NCBI GenBank assembly: GCA_020628425.1
Contig: JAHDEZ010000018.1
Coordinates: 1-44,949 of the forward strand
Origin: Hellea sp.
GTDB lineage: Bacteria; Pseudomonadota; Alphaproteobacteria; Caulobacterales; Maricaulaceae
Length of the DNA: 44,949 bases
Reading direction: 5' to 3'
This document shows, in pieces, positions 36,233 to 43,347 of this stretch. The position numbers and the translations under genes are program-made. A model generated the notes under the pieces. It made no database searches, had not been told where the DNA came from, and saw only the letters and a program-made list of their open reading frames with translations. Positions within the stretch are counted from its first letter, which is position 1; each line of letters begins with the position of its first letter.

Positions 36233-36300
36233 GCATCACGAAAATGTGATGCAAAAAAGAAACTTTTTCGCTTGGCCAGCACTCACCTCTAAGTTAGCCT
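36233..36300 (+). promoter_or_regulatory. Candidate operator and promoter of the GG-leader peptide
   Basis: A perfect inverted repeat GCATCAC-N6-GTGATGC (36233-36252) is followed directly by AAAAAG-AAA-CTTTTT (36254-36268). A weak promoter, TTGGCC at 36272 and TAGCCT at 36295 with 17 bases between, lies just after. No T-run follows the first stem, so it is more likely an operator than a terminator. The peptide gene may therefore be regulated apart from the exporter genes. Confidence 0.35.
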
Positions 36301-36331
36301 TCAGTCATTAACTAACTTTATGGAGAGAAAT

Positions 36332-36538
36332 ATGAGAGAGTTAAATTCAACCGAAATCAAGCAGGTTGTAGGTGGAACGTGCGACCTGGGCACATCAAGT
36401 CGCGTTTGTAGCGGAACGTCCTTTGTCGTTGAAGGTGCCGGCGATAGCAAGGAAGTTATTTACGCCGAACGACTCGCTTGGGAGGCCTATCAAAACTCTG
36501 ATCCTTATGGAAATTACGCTGACTTTAAAGGGTACTAA
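36332..36538 (+). CDS. Double-glycine leader peptide, candidate class II microcin/bacteriocin precursor
   Basis: 68-residue precursor. The leader MRELNSTEIKQVVGG (15 residues) has the class II pattern: M-R-(E/x)-L at the start, then Glu at -8, Ile at -7, Val at -4 and -3, and Gly-Gly at -2/-1; it is very like the microcin V leader. Cleavage after GG gives a 53-residue core with two cysteines at core positions 2 and 11, likely one disulfide, then a Ser/Gly/Val-rich stretch and a Trp/Tyr/Asp-rich tail (Trp35; Tyr at 29, 38, 44, 47 and 53). GGAGAG lies just before the ATG at 36332, which decides the start over the in-frame ATG at 36320. The processing exporter is directly upstream and a terminator follows. 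Antibacterial activity is inferred; a signalling peptide is the alternative. Confidence 0.8.
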   Translation: MRELNSTEIKQVVGGTCDLGTSSRVCSGTSFVVEGAGDSKEVIYAERLAWEAYQNSDPYGNYADFKGY

Positions 36539-36567
36539 AGTACCTCCTATTTAGAGTAGGAAAGAGG

Positions 36568-36588
36568 CCGCCCTTTGGGGCGGTTTTT
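36568..36588 (+). terminator. Rho-independent terminator of the GG-leader peptide gene
   Basis: CCGCCC at 36568-36573 pairs with GGGCGG at 36578-36583 (loop TTTG), followed by five T. It isolates the peptide gene from the downstream region. Confidence 0.85.
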
Positions 36589-36589
36589 A

Positions 36590-37059
36590 TTTGGGAATTT
36601 AGATTTTGAGAACGTGCTTTCGCCGCCGGGCTCTGTTTGGTGTGGGGGCTCGGTTGAAACGCTTAGTGCATTGCGCTGTGCTCCATGCACCCCACAAATT
36701 CGGAATTTAAATGGACACAAAGAGAGCCAGCGCAGCCTTCGCGGCTATGGGTTATTGGTTTGACGCAGCGGCGGAAACCCGCGCAAACGGGATGGGAATC
36801 TCCACGGCAAAATGCGACCTTTGCTAATGCTGTGGATATATATATTTCACACAAATTTGAAATACATCCAGTAATTGATTTTCCGAATCGCGTTCGGAAA
36901 ATTTATAGTTGTTTTGTGTTTTCTGTTATGTTGTTGTATTTTATACATATATTGGAACTTTAAACTCTTAAAAAAACAAAAAAACAAGATCCACCCTGTC
37001 CGGAATATTAATAAATTGATATATCGATAAACTATCAGTTGTTATGCAAAATTGGATAT
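36590..37059. other. AT-rich stretch without a supported gene
   Basis: No convincing gene here. The first 240 bases are GC-richer, and the rest is strongly AT-rich. A perfect 10-bp inverted repeat ATTTTCCGAA-TCGCG-TTCGGAAAAT lies at 36878-36902; it could be an operator, or a weak terminator. A 38-codon frame at 36711-36827 has gene-like codons but no good ribosome binding site and no recognisable product, so I do not call it. The stretch may hold remains of deleted genes. Confidence 0.5.
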
Positions 37060-37256
37060 GTTACCAAGGTCACAGCGCAATGAAAGTGGCCGTCGTCTCT
37101 GATTTGATATCCGGACGGCTAAATTGTGGATTTAAATGTGGGTTCAAATGTGGGTTTTGAACTAGGGAAATCGTTGATGAAAAAACGCATGAAGCGTGCA
37201 GGACGGGCGTGCGCTGTTGCCTTGACCGGAGTGGTTCTGGCGGGGTGTGGGGAGAA
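37060..37256 (+). repeat. Promoter-plus-lipoprotein-signal cassette, copy 1
   Basis: About 197 bases matching 37830-38027 at roughly 90 percent by eye. It includes a conserved stem GCCGTC/GACGGC (37089-37094 with 37114-37119), three TGTGG direct repeats exactly 12 bases apart (37125, 37137, 37149), a ribosome binding site (AGGGAAA) and the first 24 codons of a lipoprotein. Similarity ends just after the lipobox cysteine codon. Confidence 0.85.
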
Positions 37257-37814
37257 CCTGCATTATTAGATCAATCAATTACTGAAGCAAAGAGTGGTGC
37301 GGAAACTCGTAAACAACTAAATTCAAGACAAAATGGCTTACGTTTTCATATGCGGCATTTAAACGAGGATGTCTTCCAAGCTGAAGAAAACCTTTTGCTC
37401 GTAGGTTTCTCCACGGACTCGGTATATGCAATTTTACCACACTTGGATTTTATTAATTCCCAAATGGAATTCAAACAAGATAATGCAAATGTCTTTGAAA
37501 GCATTTTGGGGCGAGTAAAGCTCTCCATTAGAGATATCGGTGAGCAAACTGGTCAGTGCCAATCACTTTCAGGGGTGTTAAGTACAGACTCTGTGGAAGA
37601 TTTTCATTTCGGAATTTTTTTGGACAAAACTAATGCTGACCTGCAGCGCGTTATTTTGATTCGTGATTTTCGAGTTCTTTGTGAAACTTTGTCAAACACA
37701 AACCCTGCAATTGTTAAGTTAGGGTCAACTCAAGCACCTAGAACTCTTCACGGCATTTTGATCTTACCTCACGAAAACGAAAAAATTGAAAAAACTATAA
37801 ACCCCCCGTTGTAA
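37177..37814 (+). pseudogene. Frameshifted lipoprotein gene
   Basis: From the ATG at 37177 the frame encodes a lipoprotein signal (RAGRACAVALTGVVLAGCG) and then stops at codon 31. Comparison with the second copy of the cassette shows one T missing after TGTGG at about 37250. Restoring it joins the signal to a long open frame that runs to 37814, for a 212-residue lipoprotein starting its mature part CGGEPALLDQSITEAKSG. The body (QSLSGVLSTDSVEDFHFGIF and RTLHGILILPHENE) is not recognised and is not homologous to the next lipoprotein. One-base sequencing error or slippage could also explain the shift. Confidence 0.65.
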
Positions 37815-37829
37815 GTCATATTTTGATTT

Positions 37830-38027
37830 GTTACCTTGGTCACAGCGCAATGATAAGCGGCCGTCGTCTCTGATTTGATATCGGACGGCGAAAATGTGGA
37901 TTATATATGTGGGTTCAAATGTGGGTTTTGAACTAGGAACATCGTTGATGAAAAAACGCACAAAGCGTGCAGGACGGGCGTGTGCTGTCGCTCTGGCCGG
38001 AGTGGTCCTGGCGGGGTGTGGTGGAGA
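37830..38027 (+). repeat. Promoter-plus-lipoprotein-signal cassette, copy 2
   Basis: Second copy of 37060-37256. The stem and the three TGTGG repeats (37895, 37908, 37920) are kept, with one extra base between the first two. It supplies the 5' region and signal peptide of the following lipoprotein. Confidence 0.85.
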
Positions 38028-39195
38028 CCGTGTAGCACAAGCCCCTGCTGAGAACGCACAAAGTTCGCGGTCTTCACCAAATATCCCAGACAATGGCGTC
38101 TTCTACAGAGTTCAGGCCAAATATGAGCTACAAGAGACAGGCGAACCCATAAATTTTGATTTCGTCGTTTCTTGTTATAACAGGGACGTTCCGGGGTCGT
38201 TTCACGGCATTCAGTTTCCCGAGGTCATGTTCCATGCAACTTCAACCGGTGCTGCTATCACAATAGCTCCCGAGGAACATTACTGTGAAAGAGCGGTTAA
38301 AAATATTCCGCTAGTTAGAAATACCGACGCCATAAAAATGCCTATTTTGGCTTGGTATCCAGATGTCAACAATCTCTCATTTGCGGAAGTTTATTTGACT
38401 AATGATGCCTACGCCGGTGCACGAGCAAAAGTTAAGTTCCTAGATTTTGCAATTGAAATTGCAGACCGGCGCGCTTTTGAGAATTGGTATGAAGAAACGC
38501 GATCGCAATACCGACAATTTGGAGCCATACCAGGCCCCTTCGGCTGTCTGACGGAAAACGTAGACTCACGGAACAATCCAGACGCATGTTTCCACCCTGA
38601 AAAACTCAAGCTGAATGGTGGTAAACATCAGGTCATTGCAGATGATGGGCTTAGCATAGCTCATACATTAGTGAGACCATTATACTCGAACGATACTGAC
38701 AGTGTTATTTCCTATCTTGAAACGGGTTCCCAATATCTTTGCCCGATTTATTGGAATTATGAAAATGGTGCAAAAATAAGACATCGTTTTCTGGCGGAAA
38801 TCGATTCCGGAATCGCACCCCAAAGCGCGGTTAATTTTCAATTAGAGAATCATAGAGGTTTTCTGAATGCGAAGTCTCAAAACTTATTTCGTTATTTAGA
38901 TCCCTCTTGTTTTGATCCCGAGACAAAATGCGGGGACATTTCCGAAGTTTACCCTCTGCTAAAGTTACAACAAGGAAACCGATTCATTCAGCAATCTATT
39001 CTTGAGGATGACTATCTGGGCTTTGGGATTTTGGACCGAGATAAAAAACTGACCTTGCCAAAGGTCGAAATTCAAAATCAAAACGGTGGAGTTTTTTTCG
39101 CCAATAAATTTTTAGCTTGTCAATCTGCGAGTCCCCAATCGTATCAAGTCTACGATTTAGAGAAACAAAGATTGATACTGACAGACCCTTTTTAA
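37948..39195 (+). CDS. Lipoprotein of unknown function
   Basis: About 415 residues. The lipoprotein signal RAGRACAVALAGVVLAGC ends at Cys24, and AGGAA precedes the ATG at 37948, which I prefer to the longer frame from 37894. The mature part is beta-rich, with pairs of cysteines (e.g. PFGCLTENVD ... DACFHPEK and SCFDPETKCGD) suggesting disulfides. No domain was recognised. Only the signal and 5' region are shared with the neighbouring frameshifted gene. The coding sequence is more AT-rich than the flanking housekeeping genes, in keeping with an acquired region. Confidence 0.7.
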   Translation: MKKRTKRAGRACAVALAGVVLAGCGGDRVAQAPAENAQSSRSSPNIPDNGVFYRVQAKYELQETGEPINFDFVVSCYNRDVPGSFHGIQFPEVMFHATSTGAAITIAPEEHYCERAVKNIPLVRNTDAIKMPILAWYPDVNNLSFAEVYLTNDAYAGARAKVKFLDFAIEIADRRAFENWYEETRSQYRQFGAIPGPFGCLTENVDSRNNPDACFHPEKLKLNGGKHQVIADDGLSIAHTLVRPLYSNDTDSVISYLETGSQYLCPIYWNYENGAKIRHRFLAEIDSGIAPQSAVNFQLENHRGFLNAKSQNLFRYLDPSCFDPETKCGDISEVYPLLKLQQGNRFIQQSILEDDYLGFGILDRDKKLTLPKVEIQNQNGGVFFANKFLACQSASPQSYQVYDLEKQRLILTDPF

Positions 39196-39208
39196 ACAGG
39201 AGGATATA

Positions 39209-39640
39209 ATGCCGATTAATCATTCAGAAGCTTGGATATACGCATTTTTTGCGGAAATGAACTATCGCCGTGCAGATACTGATTTCGGCCTGAGTTTAGA
39301 TGATGGCAATGACAGTATTGTCCTCATCGGTAATGACTTGGCCTGGGGCGGCGCGGGTAATGATACCTTTGTCTTTGGTCTGGGCTTTGACGGCGGAACC
39401 ATCAAAGACTTCGAGCAGGGCGCTGACCTGATTGACCTGTCTGCCATAGGCGGAGGCGGGGTTATAAACTCCATTGATGATATCTCCATGAGCCAGAGCG
39501 GCAATCATGTCATCATCGACATGCCTTTGGGCTCAATCACCGTGGAGAATACGCTCCTATCCCAAATGGACTTTAGCGACTTCATCTTCAGCGAACCTAT
39601 TATAGAACCCCCCATCGACGGACCCTGCTGGCCGGTCTAG
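39209..39640 (+). CDS. Very small RTX-type protein
   Basis: 143 residues with a calcium-binding RTX motif GGAGNDTFVFG and the following DFEQGADLIDLS segment, as at the C-termini of serralysins and other type I secretion substrates. It has no signal peptide and no recognisable passenger domain; the N-terminus is only MPINHSEAWIYAFFAEMNYRR. AGGAGG seven bases before the ATG is the strongest ribosome binding site in the region. It may be a fragment of a larger RTX protein or a minimal type I cargo. The C-terminus (PIDGPCWPV) is not a typical secretion signal. Confidence 0.7.
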   Translation: MPINHSEAWIYAFFAEMNYRRADTDFGLSLDDGNDSIVLIGNDLAWGGAGNDTFVFGLGFDGGTIKDFEQGADLIDLSAIGGGGVINSIDDISMSQSGNHVIIDMPLGSITVENTLLSQMDFSDFIFSEPIIEPPIDGPCWPV

Positions 39641-39654
39641 GGTAGAGTAGGCTA

Positions 39655-40458
39655 TTGCCATTTAAGCCCAGGATATCACGAAGACTAACAAAGCCGCCAC
39701 GGGCGGCTTTGGCCTGTGCAGTTGTGATTGCGGGCATGGCGCTGGCGGGGTGTGCTGGGACGGGAAATTCTAATCAACAATCACACGTATCGCAAACTCC
39801 TATCTCTAAACCAAAATATTTTCCGTCTCCCGAAATAATGGAAGACTATGCTATGCGAATTTCGAACCAATCTTATTCACAAAATTATGAATTGAATGTC
39901 GAATTAAGTGTATTGGATTATAACTCAGCGGCAACGCATTTTTTTGTGGTTAGTTCCAAAATATATCCATCAGAAGCTTTATATACCGAACTCTATGATG
40001 ATTTTGGGTATGAACTATTAGACTTTCTTTCAAATAAGAACCTCCTACAGAATTTCACCAGTTCCAATAAAGGTACACAGTTTGTTCTTAAAAAAGACGA
40101 GTTTTATGAACAGCACATCATCTACCGTAGAGGCAAAGTGTTTCTCAGGATTCCACTCTATCATTATAGCAAACCAAGGTTGATTTCTGATTCCCTAAAA
40201 AGGTTAGATTCAGAGCCGGATTGCAAAGATGGAAAGTATAATCATTTCTTTGTTCAGCACACTAAACCCGTAACAATGAAGTTCAGAATTGAGCCCAGCA
40301 ACCAGTTAGCTAGAGAGTTTTTTGGGGATCGGAATATCGCTCATATCACCGAATGCAGAAACTTTGTCGAAGATCAGCGACATGGTTTTGGGCACCAAGT
40401 TTCATTTCAAAAAATTGAAAATTTTATAAAGGAGACAAATAATGTCAGTAACGATTGA
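39655..40458 (+). CDS. Lipoprotein of unknown function
   Basis: About 267 residues starting at TTG 39655. The basic N-terminus and lipobox LAGC (RAALACAVVIAGMALAGC) resemble the signals of the two upstream lipoproteins, so they may be related by domain exchange. The mature part is Asn/Tyr/Phe-rich, with LFFVVSSK-type strands and one Cys pair (SEPDCKDGKY and ITECRNF). No domain was recognised. The short frame at 40442 overlaps its end. Confidence 0.65.
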   Translation: MPFKPRISRRLTKPPRAALACAVVIAGMALAGCAGTGNSNQQSHVSQTPISKPKYFPSPEIMEDYAMRISNQSYSQNYELNVELSVLDYNSAATHFFVVSSKIYPSEALYTELYDDFGYELLDFLSNKNLLQNFTSSNKGTQFVLKKDEFYEQHIIYRRGKVFLRIPLYHYSKPRLISDSLKRLDSEPDCKDGKYNHFFVQHTKPVTMKFRIEPSNQLAREFFGDRNIAHITECRNFVEDQRHGFGHQVSFQKIENFIKETNNVSND

Positions 40459-40492
40459 TCAAGTGAACCCGGTGAACCTGGTGAAATACTAG
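40442..40492 (+). CDS. Tiny ORF (16 codons) with a strong ribosome binding site
   Basis: MSVTIDQVNPVNLVKY, preceded by AAGGAGACAAATA, and overlapping the end of the upstream lipoprotein. The good Shine-Dalgarno suggests the start of a once longer gene that is now truncated, or a translated leader; the product has no recognisable feature. Confidence 0.25.
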   Translation: MSVTIDQVNPVNLVKY

Positions 40493-40556
40493 AGCCAGCA
40501 TAAAACCACAATGTCATAATACCTAGCGCCCCGCGTGTCGCAAATGCGGCACGCAT

Positions 40557-40607
40557 GAACGGCTCTCTTTCTTGCATCCCCCAGAAAGAGGGCGGTTCTT
40601 TATTTTT
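40557..40607 (+). terminator. Long hairpin terminator of the accessory region
   Basis: A 16-base stem (40557-40572 with 40583-40598, two or three mismatches) carries the paired GCTCTCTTTCT and AGAAAGAGGGC strands and is followed by TTTATTTTTT. The tail overlaps the last codons of the convergent gene. Confidence 0.75.
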
Positions 40608-41016
40608 TGTCACCCATGACAAGGAATATGTCGCGGATGTCAAAAACCAGAGAGATGGCAATCGTCAGGCATAATAACAATACCCAGAAGAAAAACGGAC
40701 GTTGATCTTGGTATTTTTGTCGGCCGTTTTTGGATAGGACTCCACCATATAGATAACCCAATAGGGGAAACCAAATCAGGATGTGCGCAACGCCGAACAG
40801 GTGAACATTTTTCGTGAGTGACCAGATATACAGGACTGCTGCCCCCGTAGCCAACATGGCAATAAAAACGAACCTGGCAGCCATGTAGCGACGGACGAAA
40901 AAAACCGATGCTAGAAAAATCAAACCCATCCACACCATCCAGACTTGCACCACGCTTGTAGTTTCGGTTTGCATGGCTTTAAAGATAGCCGTCAACATCG
41001 ACGCAATATTGCCCAT
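40600..41016 (-). CDS. Small membrane protein of unknown function
   Basis: 138 residues with four predicted helices (about 25-40, 47-65, 74-90 and 107-125), beginning MGNIASMLTAIFKAMQTE. It contains Trp- and Phe-rich segments and no known motif. It is convergent with the accessory lipoprotein region. It could be an inner-membrane immunity protein for the GG-leader peptide, but equally an ordinary membrane protein; nothing decides this. Confidence 0.6.
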   Translation of the reverse strand: MGNIASMLTAIFKAMQTETTSVVQVWMVWMGLIFLASVFFVRRYMAARFVFIAMLATGAAVLYIWSLTKNVHLFGVAHILIWFPLLGYLYGGVLSKNGRQKYQDQRPFFFWVLLLCLTIAISLVFDIRDIFLVMGDKK

Positions 41017-41112
41017 CCGCGAATCCCTCCGATATTGCTTACGTTGTCATATCCCTCTTGGATTGACCAGATATTTCAGGAAAGCTTGATTAATCAAAGC
41101 TTAGGTAAAAGC

Positions 41113-41571
41113 CTATTCACAAGCGGATTTCAAAAAGGTGACTTTTTGGCTTCCGTTCATCAGCGAAATTTCAGCGTCGAGCCGTCCTTGTGAGGGTCGA
41201 TAAGTAATGCGTTGCGGGTAATCATGTTCCGGGTTCTCGAACACCCATTCAGGACCGGCTTCAACCTGTTGAAACCGCGTCGCATCATTATTGAGGTCAA
41301 TGACCACGAGCCCGTCATCATCTATGCGCATTTGTTCAAAAAATGTGACTTGATTGGATGGGTCTCGGTTGACCGCATAACCAAAAAGCCAGCCCGAAGG
41401 ATCTTGTGTCCACCCCTCAATGGCCAATCCGTCCTCGCTTTGCCAACACCCGACAAATGGATGCGTTGTGTCGGCACGTGTCAGGCTTTTAGTACCTGTC
41501 TGTTTGTCCACCGATGTCTGGGGACTACAGGCCGTCAGCGCCATAACCATGAAAAGGGCTGTTCGTCGCAT
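41113..41571 (-). CDS. DUF6265-like lipoprotein
   Basis: 152 residues with lipobox LTAC (MRRTALFMVMALTAC). The mature part resembles DUF6265 proteins: FVGCWQSEDGLAIEGW near the start, a lipocalin-like strand pattern, and the FENPEHDYPQRITYRPSQ motif. It is probably a small lipocalin-like lipoprotein. It is divergent from ubiB, sharing a ~70-base intergenic space. Confidence 0.6.
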   Translation of the reverse strand: MRRTALFMVMALTACSPQTSVDKQTGTKSLTRADTTHPFVGCWQSEDGLAIEGWTQDPSGWLFGYAVNRDPSNQVTFFEQMRIDDDGLVVIDLNNDATRFQQVEAGPEWVFENPEHDYPQRITYRPSQGRLDAEISLMNGSQKVTFLKSACE

Positions 41572-41644
41572 GGCCGCAGACTATCAGTTTGCCGCAGGAA
41601 AACACCATATATTTTTAATAGCTTGCAGGTTATACGAAACAACA

Positions 41645-43207
41645 ATGCTAAGAACCATAGGCACATTTTTTCGTATGTTGCGGACAGGCTGGGTGCTGGT
41701 CCGTCATGATGCCTTGGTGCCCGAAGAATATGCCGGAGCCGTGCCGTGGTTTGTGCGCCTCTTCGGGGCTATATCCCGTATTTTCGCTATTCGCGGGCGC
41801 GCAGATAATCCCGGTGAGCGCTTTGCCAGAGCCCTTGAAGAGCTAGGACCTGCCTATATCAAATTCGGTCAGATACTTTCGACCCGTGGCGATATGCTGG
41901 ACCCTGTCTTTGTCAAAGGTCTGTCCCGCCTCAAAGACAAGGTTCCGCCTTTTGAGATGAAAAAGGCAGAAAGCGCTTTGGCGACCGAGTGGGGCGCACC
42001 GTGGCAGGAAAAACTGGCGACCTTGTCTGAACCGATTGCAGCGGCGTCAGTGGCGCAGGTCCATAAGGCGACGCTTAAAACCGGGGAGGATGTGGCCGTT
42101 AAAATTCTGCGTCCTCAGATCCGCAAGGCCATGCGTCAGGATATGGATGTCCTGCATATGGTGGCGGGATTGGCCGAAACTTTTGTTCCGCATACGAGAC
42201 GTCTAGGGCCTAAGGCTTTTGTGACGACGGCTGACCGGGCTTTGCAGCTTGAACTGGACCTGCGCCTGGAAGCCGCCGCCGCATCGGAGTTATCCGAGGC
42301 CGCTGTGGAAACCGGCTATTTTAAAGTACCGGAAATATATTGGGATCTGGGTGGTAAAGACGTGTTAGTTACGGAGTGGATCGATGGCAAAGCCGTCTCT
42401 GATGATACGATTTTAAGCGACCCAAAGATTGACACAAAAGACGTGGCGCAAAAAGTCATGCAGACCTTTCTGGCGACCAGTTTTGATTATGGTGTCTTTC
42501 ACGCGGACATGCATGAAGGCAATATGATCGTCGACGATGACGGGACTTTGGTCCTGATTGATTTTGGTATTCTAGGGCGGCTATCGCCACAGGAACAACG
42601 CTTTCATGCTGAGATACTCTATGGCTTTATCCGCCGTGATTATCTGCGCATCGCCGAGATACATTTCGAAGCGGGCTATGTGCCCGCCAAACATACGGTG
42701 GAGGATTTTGCCTCCGCGCTCCGTTCGGTGGGTGAACCTATTTTTGGTAAAAAAGCGTCTGATGTGTCCATGAGCCGTGTGCTGTTACAGCTCTTCGAAA
42801 TCACGGATATCTTTGACATGGAGATGCAGCCACAGCTGATAATGTTGCAAAAGACCATGATGCAGACCGAAGGCGTTTGTCGCCGTTTGGATCCAGAGTT
42901 TGATATGTGGAGCACGGCCGAACCCATCGTGTCCAATTCTATGCGGCGAGAGCTGGGTATTGAGGGCCGATTGGGTGATCTTCTGGATAATATGGACCGG
43001 GCTCGTCGCACGCTCGAAAAGCTACCCGACGCGACAGAGAATATCGCCGCTCTGGCACAGGCTTGGGTCAATGGAGAGGTGGATCTCTCCAAGAATCCTG
43101 CTTTGAAAAATGGTTCACATAAATCAGGCGTAGGAAAGCCCATAGCCTGGGCAGGTCTGGGTGCTTTGGCGGCAGCTGGTGGCTACTGGATAGTTAGTCA
43201 GCTCTAA
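41645..43207 (+). CDS. ubiB: ABC1/UbiB family kinase-like protein (ubiquinone biosynthesis)
   Basis: Atypical kinase-like ATPase needed for ubiquinone synthesis. The KxGQ motif is present as YIKFGQILSTRGD, VAVKILRPQ carries the nucleotide-binding lysine, and DMHEGNMIVDDDGTLVLIDFGILGRL holds the catalytic and metal-binding residues. The gene ends with a transmembrane segment (IAWAGLGALAAAGGYWIVSQL), as in E. coli UbiB. The ATG at 41645 gives 520 residues, the usual length; the longer frame from 41420 would overlap the divergent lipoprotein gene. Confidence 0.9.
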   Translation: MLRTIGTFFRMLRTGWVLVRHDALVPEEYAGAVPWFVRLFGAISRIFAIRGRADNPGERFARALEELGPAYIKFGQILSTRGDMLDPVFVKGLSRLKDKVPPFEMKKAESALATEWGAPWQEKLATLSEPIAAASVAQVHKATLKTGEDVAVKILRPQIRKAMRQDMDVLHMVAGLAETFVPHTRRLGPKAFVTTADRALQLELDLRLEAAAASELSEAAVETGYFKVPEIYWDLGGKDVLVTEWIDGKAVSDDTILSDPKIDTKDVAQKVMQTFLATSFDYGVFHADMHEGNMIVDDDGTLVLIDFGILGRLSPQEQRFHAEILYGFIRRDYLRIAEIHFEAGYVPAKHTVEDFASALRSVGEPIFGKKASDVSMSRVLLQLFEITDIFDMEMQPQLIMLQKTMMQTEGVCRRLDPEFDMWSTAEPIVSNSMRRELGIEGRLGDLLDNMDRARRTLEKLPDATENIAALAQAWVNGEVDLSKNPALKNGSHKSGVGKPIAWAGLGALAAAGGYWIVSQL

Positions 43208-43304
43208 CCTGTTCCGGTTCAAATGTTTTAGAATTTCCGGTTGATTGACATTGCCGAATTTTGTGTCAGCTTCAGGGAGCCTCAAGGAAATACAGGGGAG
43301 GGGC

Positions 43305-43333
43305 AAAAACGGTGTCGTCAAGACGCCGTTTTT
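43305..43333. terminator. Bidirectional terminator between ubiB and moeA
   Basis: AAAAACGGTGTC at 43305-43316 pairs with GACGCCGTTTTT at 43322-43333 with one G-T-type mismatch and a 5-base loop. A-run and T-run flank the stem, so it can act on both strands of this convergent pair. Confidence 0.8.
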
Positions 43334-43347
43334 CTTTGCGACTTTCT

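Noticed and set aside
36233-36252. A CRP-type site in the inverted repeat upstream of the peptide gene
   Set aside because: The half-sites are inverted the wrong way round (ATCAC...GTGAT rather than TGTGA...TCACA).
36332-36538. A RaxX-like tyrosine-sulfated peptide, suggested by the RaxAB-like exporter and the Tyr/Asp-rich tail
   Set aside because: There is no sulfotransferase gene in the window and no match to the RaxX motif; the microcin-type reading fits the leader and cysteines better.
36685-36963. A 92-codon frame in the AT-rich stretch, and the overlapping 36575-36763 frame
   Set aside because: Neither has a ribosome binding site or a sensible protein pattern, and both cross the change from GC-richer to AT-rich sequence.
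37141-37160. GGTTCAAAT-like sequence resembling a tRNA T-arm
   Set aside because: There is no acceptor stem, anticodon arm or CCA context; it is part of the TGTGG repeat block upstream of the lipoprotein genes.
41420-41644. A 75-residue N-terminal extension of UbiB
   Set aside because: It would overlap the divergent lipoprotein gene and adds residues not found in UbiB; the ATG at 41645 gives the usual protein.
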